A stretch of DNA of 64,000 nucleotides. Origin: Archegozetes longisetosus (Eukaryota; Arthropoda; Arachnida; Sarcoptiformes; Trhypochthoniidae). Both the position numbers and the translations under genes were made by a program. Positions 52,601 through 63,985 of this stretch are shown here, one piece after another. How positions within the stretch are numbered: the first letter of the stretch is position 1; every line of letters begins with the position of its first letter. The stretch lies in contig JAEMBT020000008.1 of assembly GCA_018873245.2 (NCBI GenBank), forward strand, positions 2,528,001-2,592,000. The letters are read 5' to 3'. The notes under the pieces were generated by a model, which saw nothing but the letters and a program-made list of their open reading frames with translations, ran no database searches and was not told the DNA's origin.

Positions 52601-55600
52601 AAAAAGAATGGATTTCTTATCGATTAGATGGAAATGAAAAGTATGAAAGGTCAGAGCAAAAAGCTCAGGTTAAGAATATAAGAGTAGAATGATTGTCATT
52701 TGGGTGTGAGTCTAGACTTCAAATCAAATATGCCTTTTTATCAAAATCGTGATTCATCCAAATAAATCTTTCACATTCAAAACTACCTTAATATGAATAC
52801 TCTTTAAAAACTGAACTCAAATCAATATTAAACCTATTTTTGCATAACAATGCTATCAATGTTTTCCAGTGAGAATTGAAAAGTTTATGATATAAGAATA
52901 TGATAACAACCCTTATTGTTCACTGTGATTCATGCCAAATTATTGGATTTATCATTAAAATTAGGTCATAATACATTCAAATTTGTAATTTTTACATTAT
53001 TTTCCATACATACTATTAGTTTGCTTTGAAAACTGAATTTTTTATTTGCTTTATATTCGCCAACAATGAACAAATTGTAAAAAACTTTGGCTTAAAATCA
53101 ATTTTGAAAACAGTTATGAAAGATAAACTAAAAAATGACGCTTCAAATTAACACTCTTGTGATGCAGTTGAGAAATATTTTTTGACAACAACAGATGACA
53201 TGGCTGTATATTTGGTCAACTTTCATATAGGAATCCAATTGTTGTAATTGCTGTGAAAATGGTTGAAAATTTTATTAAAAATATTTTCACAACCATTTAT
53301 GTGATAATAAACTGAGAACGAATTTCAAGTCTAAACACGTATTCTCTAAACGTTTTTATGCTATTAACTAATAATTTACTGGCTTTTATTTTATTTATTC
53401 ACTTTACTATGGTTTAACATTCTTCTGGAGTTATATCTTGTGAGAAGTTGGTCAAAATTGATATAAACAATGAATATTATATGAGAAGTTTTTGATTTGA
53501 AATCCTATAAAAGTTAGCATAGAAAGCATAGAAATTATTTATGCAAAAGCTTTGGCATAAGTCAAATGAATCCGACAGAAAATAGTCGCTGTCAACAAGA
53601 ATCTTCCTGAAACATCAAGTATTATGAAGGATAATATCCCTTATTTGAGACATGATTTCAGGAATCTATACTCTGAGAACATTTGTCATTGTTCTGCCTT
53701 TTCTCTATAACTATCGATCCAGTTATCAATAACTCTGACTTAACTAAAACCTATTCTATTAATCAAGTAATTACTCGACAATTTTACGATCACATAAAAT
53801 TGACGGTAAGCTTTGAAGATTTGAAAGTTGAAGAAATAACTGGGGATTTAAGGATCTGTGTTATTGAGATTCTGTTTATATTAAAGTGAAGTAAAGTAAA
53901 AGTAAAACATAAGTAAAACATATGCAACTTTTTACGCTGACTCTATCACAACTAAACGATAAGGACATAAACATCGATTCTGTGCTAAATTTGATTTGCT
54001 ATAGAAGTTTAACTCTTCTTAGAATATTCTTTATTGTTTTACAATAACAAGTTTTGAATATAAACTGAAATAGTGTCAAGTCAAATAAAAACTACTGCAT
54101 CTGAAAAATTCAGTTCAACTCTGCAAATATATTGAACTAAAGAATATTGAGCTAAACAAAAGTGAAAACTGTTTTGTCCGTTAGTTTTATAGAAAGATTC
54201 GCAAGCTAAATCTTTTGCGAAATGTTCTCTCTGAAATTTGACTTTGGGAGTGAGGTCAATTGTAAACAAACATCAAAATGATTGGAGACTGTGATTATGT
54301 TACAATAAACGTTTATTCTTATGCCTGAATCAAATATTTATACGTAATATACGATAAAAATGGTATAAATCCATAATAATAATGATAACCGTAACATTAA
54401 TAGATATTATAAGTATAATATTGTGGTAGAAAGACAATAGGAAATGTCATAAAACAATCATCAAAAGTAAATGATTACACGACAATCAAGATTAAGATTT
54501 CTATGACTCAGAATATCATATTCTCATTATTCTATCATTTAGCTTAGATCTGCCCTTTTATACATTCATACTTGATCTGAAAACATTTTGTGGCTTCAAC
54601 TCTTCGTTATCTATATCAAGTAGAAATTAGATCCTTATATTTCGAAACATAAGTGCTTCAAATATTTTTTTTTAATATAAATGCAAAATATTTCATCTTG
54701 CCGCTTGCTTGTTGATGGTTTAGGTTTCAACATAGGAAGTCGTGATATAGAAATCATTCTAAAGTATCATCACTAAGTCTACTTGAGTTAACCAACTCTC
54801 GGTTTGGCTTATGATATATATATATATGAGCAAAATTTTGTCATTTGCTTTGAAGAAAAAATAAAACTGAATGAGGAATCGATATATTAATTCGAAACCC
54901 ACATAGTTCACTGTGAAAGTTGACTCAGAAAATCGTGTCGTGAAAGGCAATAACTTATAGGATTGAATGTAAGAAAGGTGACAATTAATTACAAGTATAA
55001 CCTTTAATAGGTTTGATATAATATTTTTTATTAACTGATAAGACAAATATTGAAAATCTTATGCAAATACTTGTCTCGAATACTACGCTCTCCAAAGAGA
55101 ATTTTTGTTTTACAAAGATTTGAGAGGAAAATAACGATAAATGTATGGTTGAGTGAAAGCAATAAATTATGAAAAAAGTAAATCGATTTCTTTTGACCTC
55201 CTTCTTAGAGACGACTGACAAATGCTCGTCACTTCATTAAAGTTAGAAACAACTGCAGCAATTGTTTTACTTAAACATCTCTACATTATTACCACTCCTA
55301 TTAATGATCATATTCTATAAGATTATTACTTTTTAATTGATTTTCTTCCAGATTTCAAGTATTCACTAAATGATAATTTTAGTTTACGATGGTTCAAATG
55401 TATTATTTTGTGTGATAGAGTTATAAAATAACTGAATGCATGGTATAGTTTGGTTGTATAGTAAATTAATTATAAATATAATGTCACTCCATATATAATG
55501 TTTATGTTTAAGCTTATGGTGAAACTGCTTTGCTCAGCATCCAAAACATTATGAAAGATTCAAAACGCGATAGGATTCAGTGATAATTTATTGGATTTTT

Positions 55601-55945
55601 CCATTTCTAGACCTTATGTAAAGTGCAAACTCCATGTTTCAATAGCTTGGTTCATGTACAGTCAGCCCTATTTTTGCGTGACTTCAGCAAGCTTAAATGT
55701 GAACGTGTTTTCCAAAGTACTTTATACATGGCTTAGAGCAGAAAAAGACGATCTATTAAAAATAGGGTTACTTTCGTCAAGTAGTCTTTATTTTCTTATA
55801 CCTTCACTCATCTAATCATTCTTCGTAATCATAACCTTAGGATCTTAAGAGCAAATATCATAGAAAGAAAAACTTCTGAGTGATCTCCAATGGAAATAAC
55901 ACTAAAAATAGGAAATTGTGTATGAAATCTTTTCATTCTCTAGTA

Positions 55946-56405
55946 CAGCGTTTCTCGCATTTTTTGCCTAGCGGGCTACTCATACTTTTTGAGCTAGCGG
56001 ACCATTTCCCGTAGGAAAGATGTGTCTGTTGGCTAGTGTTCAACTTCAATACTCTTCCCCACAAGTACAGATTGAGTTAGCAATTATTTAAGACTTATTT
56101 CCTATAACTTGTGTCAATAATAATCTTCAACTTTGAGAGACAGTGAAGGATTGCTATAATTTAGGATTAAGACTAATTTTCTATAAGTACTCCCTCAAAC
56201 TTTACTACTTTATCAGCAATTCACAATTCATTCACAACAATTCATTCACGATATGCTTTGATTTACGCTATTTTAACGAACGAGACATAAGAGAAATAGA
56301 TTACAAAAACATAAAACATGAATCTATTCCAATACTATGTATTAAATTGACTCTGACTTTGAAGGGTAGAAATTTTGTCTACGAGAGCCGCGGTTTGAGA
56401 AACTC
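55946..56405. mobile_element. non-autonomous hAT-like element
   Basis: The left end CAGCGTTTCTCGCATTTTTT, followed by GCGGGCTACTC and GCGGACCATTTC, matches the known style of hAT (Charlie-like) termini. The right end, read in reverse, gives AGAGTTTCTCAAACCGCGG. The flanks CTCTAGTA and CTCTACTC may be a decayed 8-bp target duplication. The 101-codon ORF inside (56143-56448) shows no transposase motif. Confidence 0.6.
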
Positions 56406-56572
56406 TACTCCATTTCAGTTCATAACAACTTATAGATATTATCATTGATTGAGATTTCAATCATGTGATGCGATAAGCGATCTGTTGCAATCGAGAAATT
56501 GTGACACATCAAATAAATCAATACTTATAAAGTGAAGGATATTCAATGGAACAATTTATTCTTCCAAATCAT

Positions 56573-56573
<1 letters not shown>

Positions 56574-56657
<84 letters not shown>
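56574..56657. repeat. long (CT)n microsatellite
   Basis: About 42 uninterrupted CT units, the longest such tract in the window, ending 0.9 kb before the exon cluster of the large gene. Confidence 0.97.
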
Positions 56658-56659
<2 letters not shown>

Positions 56660-57541
56660 GGGTCATATAATGTTGACTTATATTTGTGACCATTAATTTT
56701 TATCTAATTTATGGCGCTTCTCCATTGTTAAGAATCTGGCTCTACCAAATGATGTCATAATTACTGTAATATTTTATACTTAATTTTACTTTTTTAGTCT
56801 ATGACTAAATCCTTTATGCAAACTTTCACAACAAAACAATTTATGAGCAAAATCAATGAGAATAATTAGAGGATGAGTGAAATATGAATCACCAACCATG
56901 AACTACGTTCATCAACCAATAAGCAATTAGCAATTCGCCAAACGTCTCAATTGAAGGATTATCTAACCTGAACAAACTTGAAATTGTTGTTTTTACTCAG
57001 AAAATGTTTTTATGTGCACCAAAATTATTATGTCCTCAAATCTTTTGGCACGACAAAATCCAATTAATACTTAAAGCACAAAGACTTAAATAATTATAAT
57101 AATAGAGAAAATGAAGTTCAAGTACAGTACTAGAAGAACAATAACTAAATCAAATGTTTTGAAAGTAAAGCACTTATGTTATGCGTATTTTGTAAAGCAT
57201 CAAATTTTTGTACTAATTCTCTCTGACGGTTAATATTTTGATGAAAATGGCATAAAAACATATTTTAATAGAGAAAGCTTCCAAGAAAAGCTAAAAATCA
57301 AATTAACTTTCAATCAGCTACTGAATAGGACTCGAAAAAGGACTTCATATTTAACATGAATAACAAGACTAAAGTGATTATGATGAAAATTAAAGTCCAA
57401 GCTTTTAGCTCTATAATCAAATCGTTGTCGTATAATTCTAACCAGTTTTCATTCAATTATTTATGAAGTAAACACTTTAAGCTTAATGCTAAACATTATA
57501 CCTTCGTTTCACAATTGATTAATTTTATTACTTTTTTATAG

Positions 57542-57618
57542 CAACTGAGTATTCAACAAGAGAGACATTTGTGAGCGATAATCCAAATTCGGTTGATTTG
57601 ATCGATGCAAGTTGTCAA
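57542..57618 (+). CDS. large disordered scaffold-like protein, exon 2 (first of the cluster)
   Basis: T-rich acceptor (ttttttatag); donor CAA before gtatgt. The first two bases complete a codon, so an upstream exon ending in phase 1 must exist. Codes TEYSTRETFVSDNPNSVDLI and ends in phase 0. The protein as a whole (10 exons here, about 1,380 codons, no stop reached) is rich in Ser, Thr, Glu and Asp, lacks signal peptide and membrane segments, and is probably a cytoplasmic scaffold or cytoskeletal adaptor. I do not recognise the family. Confidence 0.75.
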
Positions 57619-57769
57619 GTATGTTATTCTTATTTGTCTCTCACTCATATCAAACTTTCAATCAAAAGGCTTTAGTTCCCATCTTTTCAAACTATCCTAT
57701 AATTTTCTATTTCAAAAGTTTTTCAATATCTATAGAAACATTTAACATTCACTTTAATTTAATTAAAAG

Positions 57770-58101
57770 GCGAACATATCATGCGATATAATCACTTATG
57801 ATTCGGACGATGAAATGGTGAAATCTCGTCGCGGAATACCATTCGGTGGACTACGCAACAAAAAGGGACATCCAATCTATTCGCGCGAAGATATACGCGA
57901 ACAGTACTGTATCACAAGAAAAGAATTGGATGTTTTAGAGCATAGTTTACACGATAGTTCAGCCACTCGCCTGTTTGGATGCCTATCGACCAGTCATTTA
58001 CCTGATAGCCATTGTAACAAAAGCTCATTTCTATTGCTATCATGCGTCCATAGGAGAAAAAATTCATCGGAAATCGATGAAGAATCGGATCCTGGGAAAC
58101 G
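57770..58101 (+). CDS. large gene, exon 3: the most ordered-looking part
   Basis: Starts in phase 0 after the acceptor taattaaaag and ends in phase 2 (AAACG before gtatcg). It encodes the least repetitive, most domain-like part of the protein: MVKSRRGIPFGGLRNKKGHP, then IYSREDIREQYCITRKELDV, then a Cys/His/Leu-containing stretch. Mixed hydrophobic spacing and Cys residues suggest a short folded or binding region. It is the best query for a homology search. Confidence 0.8.
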
Positions 58102-58345
58102 GTATCGAAAATTTGTCTGACTATTATAATTTATGCTAATTTAATGGAACATTTGAAGTATAAGAACTTATCCACTATCTAATAGCTGAGATATAAAGAG
58201 TAAGCTATGCGCTCGTCACAGAATCAATAGCCAAATATTTCAATTTGATTAATTTGCTTTATATTTAAAGTCATACAAGACCTAATAGACCAATAAGGTT
58301 ATCATACTTCGAACGTCTCAAAACTTTGAACATTAATTTAAACTA

Positions 58346-58576
58346 CACTTTGAAATTTAATAATCATCGATAGCAACAAGAAAATTACTGTTGCCATGTC
58401 ACTTCCCTGTCATATGCGTCGATTTGTCACAAATTTTGATTTTAGATTTGCTTTGATTACTGCATTGAATATTCCATTAATTTGTTAATATCCGAAGATA
58501 TTATGGCCTGATGGCAAACATCCCATGGCAACGCGTCACTTCTGGTTGCTATCGAGGATTATTAAACTTTTGAGTG
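58346..58576. mobile_element. TA-targeting TIR element, family A, copy 4 (intronic)
   Basis: Left CACTTTGAAATTTAATAATC then CGATAGCAACAAG; right GGTTGCTATCGAGGATTATT then AAACTTTTGAGTG. This is the best preserved copy for defining the termini. It sits inside the intron between exons 3 and 4 of the large gene. Confidence 0.85.
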
Positions 58577-59080
58577 TGCTTACTAAAAATCAGAAATACA
58601 TAAGCCAATACTCTTGTGACATTTAATATTTTGATACAAATCTAATGATTGCTTCAATTTTAATCTTCAAATATGCAAATCCACTATGACTTTAGACTTT
58701 AAAATATTGATAATAGAAAACTTATTTAGACTAGTTCGTTACTAACGAATCACTTTTAATCTGACTATTTACTAATACCAAAGCAATAATACCTTTAAAT
58801 AATGAATTAAGTTCTAGAATTGTCAACTTGTAATCCTAAATCAAACATTCCCAAGTCAGAACTTGCGATCGGCTCTCAAGCTAAAATGTCTAAAGACTTA
58901 GAGTACTGTAGATAATGCCGGAAACGAGTGCATTGTATTGCATGCAAGTGTTATTTTAGAGCCAATTAAGTTAATAGCAAAGACAAAATTAGATAAAGCA
59001 TTAACACTGCTGTAATATATGTTTGTTTTGAAGTTATATGAATAAAGAAACGAATTAATAATTCAAAAATATTCATATAG

Positions 59081-59375
59081 TCCATATTTGGGAACCAGCC
59101 AAGCAGTTTCAAATATTAGCGAAGACGATGACAGTGACGGTGGATTTAGACAGCACTCCGTTAAGCCTTATTCGAGAGTATTCGTATCTGAGCAACAAGG
59201 ATTTAATCATTTCTCGCACGGAGTTAGAGATAACTTACATTTAGCTAACAGTAATCATGCACAAGATTATAGCGCAACCAAACTTAGATTACACCAATCT
59301 CTCAGCTCTGGATATCAAGATACCGCTAAATCAACCGTTAGACCTAAAATCTATCAACAGTTCGATGCCTCAAAA
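59081..59375 (+). CDS. large gene, exon 4
   Basis: Acceptor attcatatag. Its first base completes the Arg codon begun in exon 3. The donor is TCAAAA before gtaagt, phase 0. It encodes an acidic serine cluster (NISEDDDSDGGF), a candidate casein-kinase-2-type phosphorylation patch, then a His/Gln/Ser-rich low-complexity stretch. Confidence 0.8.
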
Positions 59376-59551
59376 GTAAGTTATTTCTTGTTATTAGCCT
59401 CCTTTCAGTTAACTTCTTTCGAATTTAGTCCCCTCTTTAAACATCACTTAGTATCAGTTTGATTAGGTTACGTTAGATTGAAACACATTACCCAAATCTT
59501 ATGAAATTTTTTGTCAGTTTGAAAGACAAATAAAATCTAAACTGTTGATAG

Positions 59552-59879
59552 GAAACACCATTCAACTCATCGACATCTCACAGCGTTGATGAGCTAATAG
59601 ATCAAAAAAGTGACCATATGTGGGCCTCTGATCGAATGGCTAAAACGCCTGATTTTTCATTAGACGCATCCACATCCAAAAAACACGTGTCTTTTGACGC
59701 ATCGATGGTTAGAAGTGTGACATGTGGTGCAGCCATTAATATGAACACCTCTGCTATCAATTCACAGCATATTAGTCGACACTCTCGTAATGTCAGTCCG
59801 CCATCTATTTCGCTCACTTCTACGTCTTCCTCGAGAAGAGAAATGTCACCACCGGTTGCATCACAGGAACGACTTTTAG
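59552..59879 (+). CDS. large gene, exon 5
   Basis: Acceptor aactgttgatag, phase 0 in. The donor is CTTTTAG before gttaaa, phase 1 out. It is Ser-rich, with repeated SxSVDEL / SLDASTSKKHVSFDAS-like patches and a run of SPP motifs (NVSPPSISLTSTSSSRREMS) typical of proline-directed kinase targets. The KHVSF segment resembles a PP1-docking RVxF-type motif, which is inference only. Confidence 0.8.
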
Positions 59880-60398
59880 GTTAAATTAGTTTCATCTTTA
59901 TATCAAACTTTAATCAAATATTGATTTAGTATTTAATTTGAAATTTCATATTTCATATCTTGTTTGAGTGTCATATTTCTTAACTATTTGTTTTGAATGT
60001 ATTTTGATTTTTATCTCTAGTATTGATTGTACTGCTATTCTCTTTCAGCTCTCTATATAGATTTTTATTGATTTGCTCTCTCACTCTCATCGTTCTCTCG
60101 TTCTCGTTGCTCTCTTCTAACTCTATGCTCTCTCATTACTAGACCTATCGTCCTATCGTTTTCTTTACGTTTTTCTACCTTTCTTTACGATTCTTTTAAA
60201 CTTGATCTTTCAAAACCATTTTTTAAGTCTTATAAATACTGCATGTATTCAACTGATTTGTAATTTTATAACTTTCACTCTATATAAGTTTTTCAATGAG
60301 TAGAAAAGTTTGGCTTTGCTTAAGTACTTTCAATAGATATATAATCTATCAAATGTTTATCTAAATGAGTAACCAATGGATTGATTATCATCGGATAG

Positions 60399-61022
60399 GA
60401 GCAAAATCAAGTCAAAAAGGATTAGAAACAGATGGAAACTGGGTGAAGCAAGCAGTATCTCCGTCCTTATCATACACGCGATCAGCATCGACGCCATGTA
60501 GGATAGTTCGTCGTGTGGTAATGAAGACACAGGCGACACAAACAGAGATAACTGGTTTAGTCAAGTCGCGCTCTTCCCGATCAATACCTGCATATCTGAC
60601 ACTCTCTCCACGTGCCAATAATCAACTAATACATCATAGAAGAAGCTTCGACTTACGTCCACCTACTACTCCCATCTCATTGTGTGAACACCATCAGAAG
60701 CTGGTTATGAATAAAAATAATAGCTTTGATACTTCTCCAGCCCTCCCGTTGATCAAATCCCGTTCAGTCCACGGAATCATGATTAATACCAATCTTATTG
60801 ACTATACTGATGATGAAGTGATGCAGGTCTGCATCAGTAAAGATCTCGATAATCAAATCAGAACTTCTAAGTCGGAAGATAGCTTCAGAGATGATAATAG
60901 ACTCACTATTTGTGATAATAATTTTGATGAGCCTTTTCTCATGACCCTTAAGCCAAATGTGAAATCGTACTCTAATGATGAAGTTTTTATGCCCAAAAAC
61001 AAAACCAATGTCGACGAAGAAG
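60399..61022 (+). CDS. large gene, exon 6 (TQT motif)
   Basis: The acceptor (atcatcggatag) was chosen because a stop lies in frame at 60362 and this is the site that takes the phase-1 overhang of exon 5. The pyrimidine tract is weak, so a slightly different start is possible. The exon encodes a basic Ser/Arg-rich region with KTQATQTEI, which fits the TQT core used by dynein light chain LC8 ligands, then RRSFDLRPPTTPISLCEHHQ, and ends acidic (TNVDEE). Donor GAAG before gttttt, phase 1. Confidence 0.75.
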
Positions 61023-61223
61023 GTTTTTATTTACTTTTCATATATTTTACTGTACAAGTTCTGTACCACTTTTGTGTCATTTTCCTGCCATTTCTGTATC
61101 ACTTCCACCCCATTTCTGTACCATTTCTCTACTTCTTCTGCATCATTTATGAAAAATGCTTTCTATTCACGAGCTCTTTAGAACAAATTTTAGCTTCAAA
61201 TTTAAAAAATCTTTCAAATATAG
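61023..61223 (+). other. stop-free 201-nt intron, or retained segment, of the large gene
   Basis: The length is a multiple of three and no stop occurs in the gene's frame. Translation would insert about 67 residues that are strongly hydrophobic (FYLLFIYFTVQVLYHFCVIF) and unlike the polar neighbours, so removal by splicing is the default reading. It also contains four to five degenerate TTCTGTACCATTT-type units. Confidence 0.65.
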
Positions 61224-61507
61224 GTAACATCCTAGAGCGACCTTTGACTCGAAGACATTCGGCAATAGCAGAATTAGCAGTAGAACCGATTGGTACCGTA
61301 CCGATAGCTTTGCCGCCACCAGGATTTGAAGACACCGAAGTGATTGCTGATGAGAAAGATATTAATGATAAAGATTTACTCGAATCGTCGCCACAAAAAT
61401 CAAGCACTGAATCGAGTCGTGCCGTAATCACTGATGAGGGAAGCGATTTGATGTCATCCACCACTACTGATATGGACGATCTTCAGTCGAGTACTAATAA
61501 TTCAAAA
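61224..61507 (+). CDS. large gene, exon 7
   Basis: Acceptor caaatatag. Its first two bases complete the Gly codon from exon 6. It encodes RPLTRRHSAIAELAVEPIGT followed by a proline patch (ALPPPGFED) and an acidic Ser/Thr-rich end. RRHSA is a basophilic-kinase-type site and PPPGFED a possible WW/EVH1-type ligand (inference). Donor TCAAAA before gtaata, phase 0. Confidence 0.8.
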
Positions 61508-61590
61508 GTAATACAAACTCTTTTGTTAATTAATTCCCAAAATTCTTAACTAATCCTCAAAACTAAAACAAATCTTTAATTTCTCAATAG

Positions 61591-62064
61591 GTAACCAACA
61601 GTTCACCGACAATAGTATCAGAGCTTAACACCGATGTGCCATTATCTCCACCACACGGTTCGATAACTCAAGAAGACACACCATTAATCAAAAGTGATTC
61701 GGTCGAAATCATAGAATTAAGTAAAATCGATTCACCAATAATTAGATTAAAGAAACAGTTGAAAGAAACACTCACCTCACCAGAAAGTGAAACATCGAGT
61801 CATATCACTTCTACAACTTCAAGTTCTGGACATTTAGATATGGAACGTGCAGATAAAGTTGACGGCAGTAGTAGTTCTATATATATTACAGCAACAGATG
61901 AGACGCCTAAAGGTGATAGTGGAGGAAGTAACGTCAAAGAAGGTCAAACTTCGTTCGAAACTGCATCTTCTAGTAGTATTTTTAGTTCACCACCCTCCGA
62001 TCAGAGAAAGTCATCCGATTCTAGTCGTGATGAGGCAAAGGCTATGTCACCTGAAACCGAAACT
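61591..62064 (+). CDS. large gene, exon 8
   Basis: Acceptor taatttctcaatag, phase 0. It encodes a Ser/Thr-dominated disordered region with LSPPHGSITQEDTP, SDSVEIIELSKIDSPIIRLK and SGHLDMERADKVDGSSSS. The end is placed at ACT before gttagt because this gives phase 0, as the next exon demands. The alternative donor 4 bp downstream (gtaaag) would break the frame. Confidence 0.75.
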
Positions 62065-62124
62065 GTTAGTAAAGAAATTACTAATTAATTGAGAATTTAA
62101 CGAGTTTTTCATATACTTGAATAG

Positions 62125-63142
62125 GCGCCACAATCAATACTATCTATACCAACAATGAAAAGACCAACAAGTCTTCCTCCCAAAAGACACTTGATGCGAT
62201 CAGAGGATATTTTTGACGAACGAAGATCTTCGTCATCATCGGATGCATCAATGCCTCGTTCGCCGCGTTCCCCAGAATCGATCGCTTCAACTCATTACAG
62301 CGCAAATATCGATGAATTTGACTCAGAGACACATGATCTGACTCCAGTACACGACATTTGCTCATCTGATCCTTCGACTGCATTTGAACCAACTACCGTT
62401 ATCGAGAATGTTCAGCCAACTAAGCCTAAAGTTCCTCCTAAGCCGAGTTTTTTGACTTCGGATCCAAACAAACGTGACTTAAGTTCAACAAAAGATAATT
62501 CAATTGAAGTTAAAGTAAGCGATGATGTAAAGGATGAATCAGTTTCTGAAGAAACGCCACTTGAATCTGAAGATTTGATTGAAGACTTGAAAGATATCAT
62601 AAATAAAAAATTATTAGATTTGAAATCCAAAGCTGAGGAAAAAGAGTCCAAAACTGGTGAAACTTCAGAACCAATAGTGACACAAATCGAAGAAGAAGAT
62701 GAAAATGTTGAGGAAGAAGATGTTGTCGATGAGTCTTCTGGTGGTGGAATTGTTTTGAGAAGATCGTTATCGGGAGAGCTCTCAACTGTTTCTGAAGTTT
62801 CTGAAGAAATAAGTGCGAATGGCAATGATGGTCAAAAATCTATATCTTCTTCTGCTGAAAAAGATAATTTAGAATCAACTGAAAAAGAATCTGGAGCTCC
62901 AGTGTTGACACTATCAGCAAATGGTATGTCATCTGAAAACATAGCGATTCATTCTGGAGCTACATCTCCGAGTTTGGCAGAAAGTACCACATCGGGTAGC
63001 TTTAATATTGAGGGCAATTTGACTGAACCGACTTCTGTCGCAGATTCTGATGTGGCGGCCATGGCCAAAGCAGGTAGTCTTCCGTGTATTGCTACTCATG
63101 AAGTCAAGTTTATACATGTGACTAAAGTGGCGTCGGAAGGAA
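62125..63142 (+). CDS. large gene, exon 9 (largest; proline motif and acidic coil)
   Basis: It follows a 60-nt intron (acceptor acttgaatag). In order: KRPTSLPPKRHLMRSEDIFD, SPRSPES repeats, a PKVPPKPSF motif of SH3-ligand type, a charged helical stretch around DLIEDLKDIINKKLLDLKSK, an acidic run (EEEDENVEEEDVVDE), and a Ser-rich tail with a possible ordered patch, HEVKFIHVTKVASEG. The 3' boundary is uncertain: the next exon requires phase 1, which fits either GAA before gtattg (63142, used here) or GCAG before gtagtc (63073). Confidence 0.75.
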
Positions 63143-63206
63143 GTATTGAAAAAATTTATATAAAAAAGACTACTGAAAGGTTCTAACTTTTAATTTCTTA
63201 TTTTAG

Positions 63207-63608
63207 AAGAGTCTCCATTGGTTGGAAAGCCCACCGATACTACTCTCACCACTGATTTAGGACCAAATGGATCTACAATTAATCGAAGATATGAGCCAAT
63301 TGTTGGACAACTCATTGATTTGGGCACTGAATCATCGCAAGCCACTGAGCGAGATATCGAAAGATCCGAATTTTCACTACAGCATCAAAGTTCACAAGAT
63401 ATAGACGAAGAATCGCTATCGTTAGACGCTCTCAATCAGAGTACTCAAAGTGTTTCTCAAAAGGAAGAAGTAGAAGCTGAGGCTGCCATTGAAGAAGCAG
63501 AAGAAGACAGTCAAGAAGAACTGGCATTAATACAGGAATTATCAACTTCTGAAAGCACTACAACTCAACAGTTTTCAGATGACAAGAAAATTGATGTTTC
63601 AGAAGAAG
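63207..63608 (+). CDS. large gene, exon 10
   Basis: Acceptor tttcttattttag, phase 1 in. The donor is GAAG before gttgag, phase 1 out. It encodes ESPLVGKPTDTT, RRYEPIVGQLIDLGTESSQ and an acidic Ala/Glu-rich, helix-prone end (EEVEAEAAIEEAEEDSQEEL). The run of alternating Glu and hydrophobic residues could form a single alpha helix or coiled coil. Confidence 0.8.
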
Positions 63609-63679
63609 GTTGAGTAGAAGTCAAATAGTCTATAGACTTAGTTATTATGAGTTAGTCCTCATGTTCTTTTCTCTAACAG

Positions 63680-63985
63680 AAGTAGTTTCGAGCAAATCAG
63701 AAAAAATTGAAAAAATCAAAAAAATTCAAAAGAAAAGTCGCGAACATCAGCGAAACTCTTCGAGCGAAAGTCACACACTTTTATCTCAAGAAGAGTTTTA
63801 TATAATGCAACGAAGAGCTCGTTCGTTGAGTAGAAGTCCTGAGAAAGTACTTGAATCTGAATCGCCGTCTAGTCTTCATTACCAATCCTGTAGTCATCAT
63901 CATTTCACGTGCATTCAATGCGGAGAGTCAGCAAACCATCATAACGTGCCTTCTATTCTAAGAAGATCAAGACTCGAGAGAACTG
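63680..63985 (+). CDS. large gene, exon 11 (last in the window)
   Basis: Acceptor cttttctctaacag, phase 1 in. It starts with a basic helix-like stretch (KSEKIEKIKKIQKKSREHQR), then ESHTLLSQEEFYIMQRRARS, SRSPEKVLESESPSS, and a His/Cys-rich segment with CSHHHFTCIQCGESANHH, a possible metal-binding or zinc-knuckle-like patch. A probable donor (ACTG before gtattt) lies 15 bases from the window edge. The gene continues outside the window. Confidence 0.75.

Larger units (their letters stand above)
24509..57541. other. long non-coding span, possibly intron 1 of the large + strand gene
   Basis: No confident exon chain was found. It holds six of the window's TIR elements, several microsatellites, a gene-like island at 28.4-29.1 kb and a few isolated protein-like ORFs (40567-40683 -, 45629-45853 -). 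Its status as an intron rests only on phase matching between 24508 and 57542. Confidence 0.35.

Noticed and set aside
56143..56448. 101-codon + strand ORF
   Set aside because: Mostly inside the hAT-like element; no DDE or BED-type features were seen.
62412..62825. 137-codon - strand Ser-rich ORF and similar antisense ORFs at 57-64 kb
   Set aside because: Shadows of the + strand exons caused by codon bias of the Ser/Glu-rich gene.
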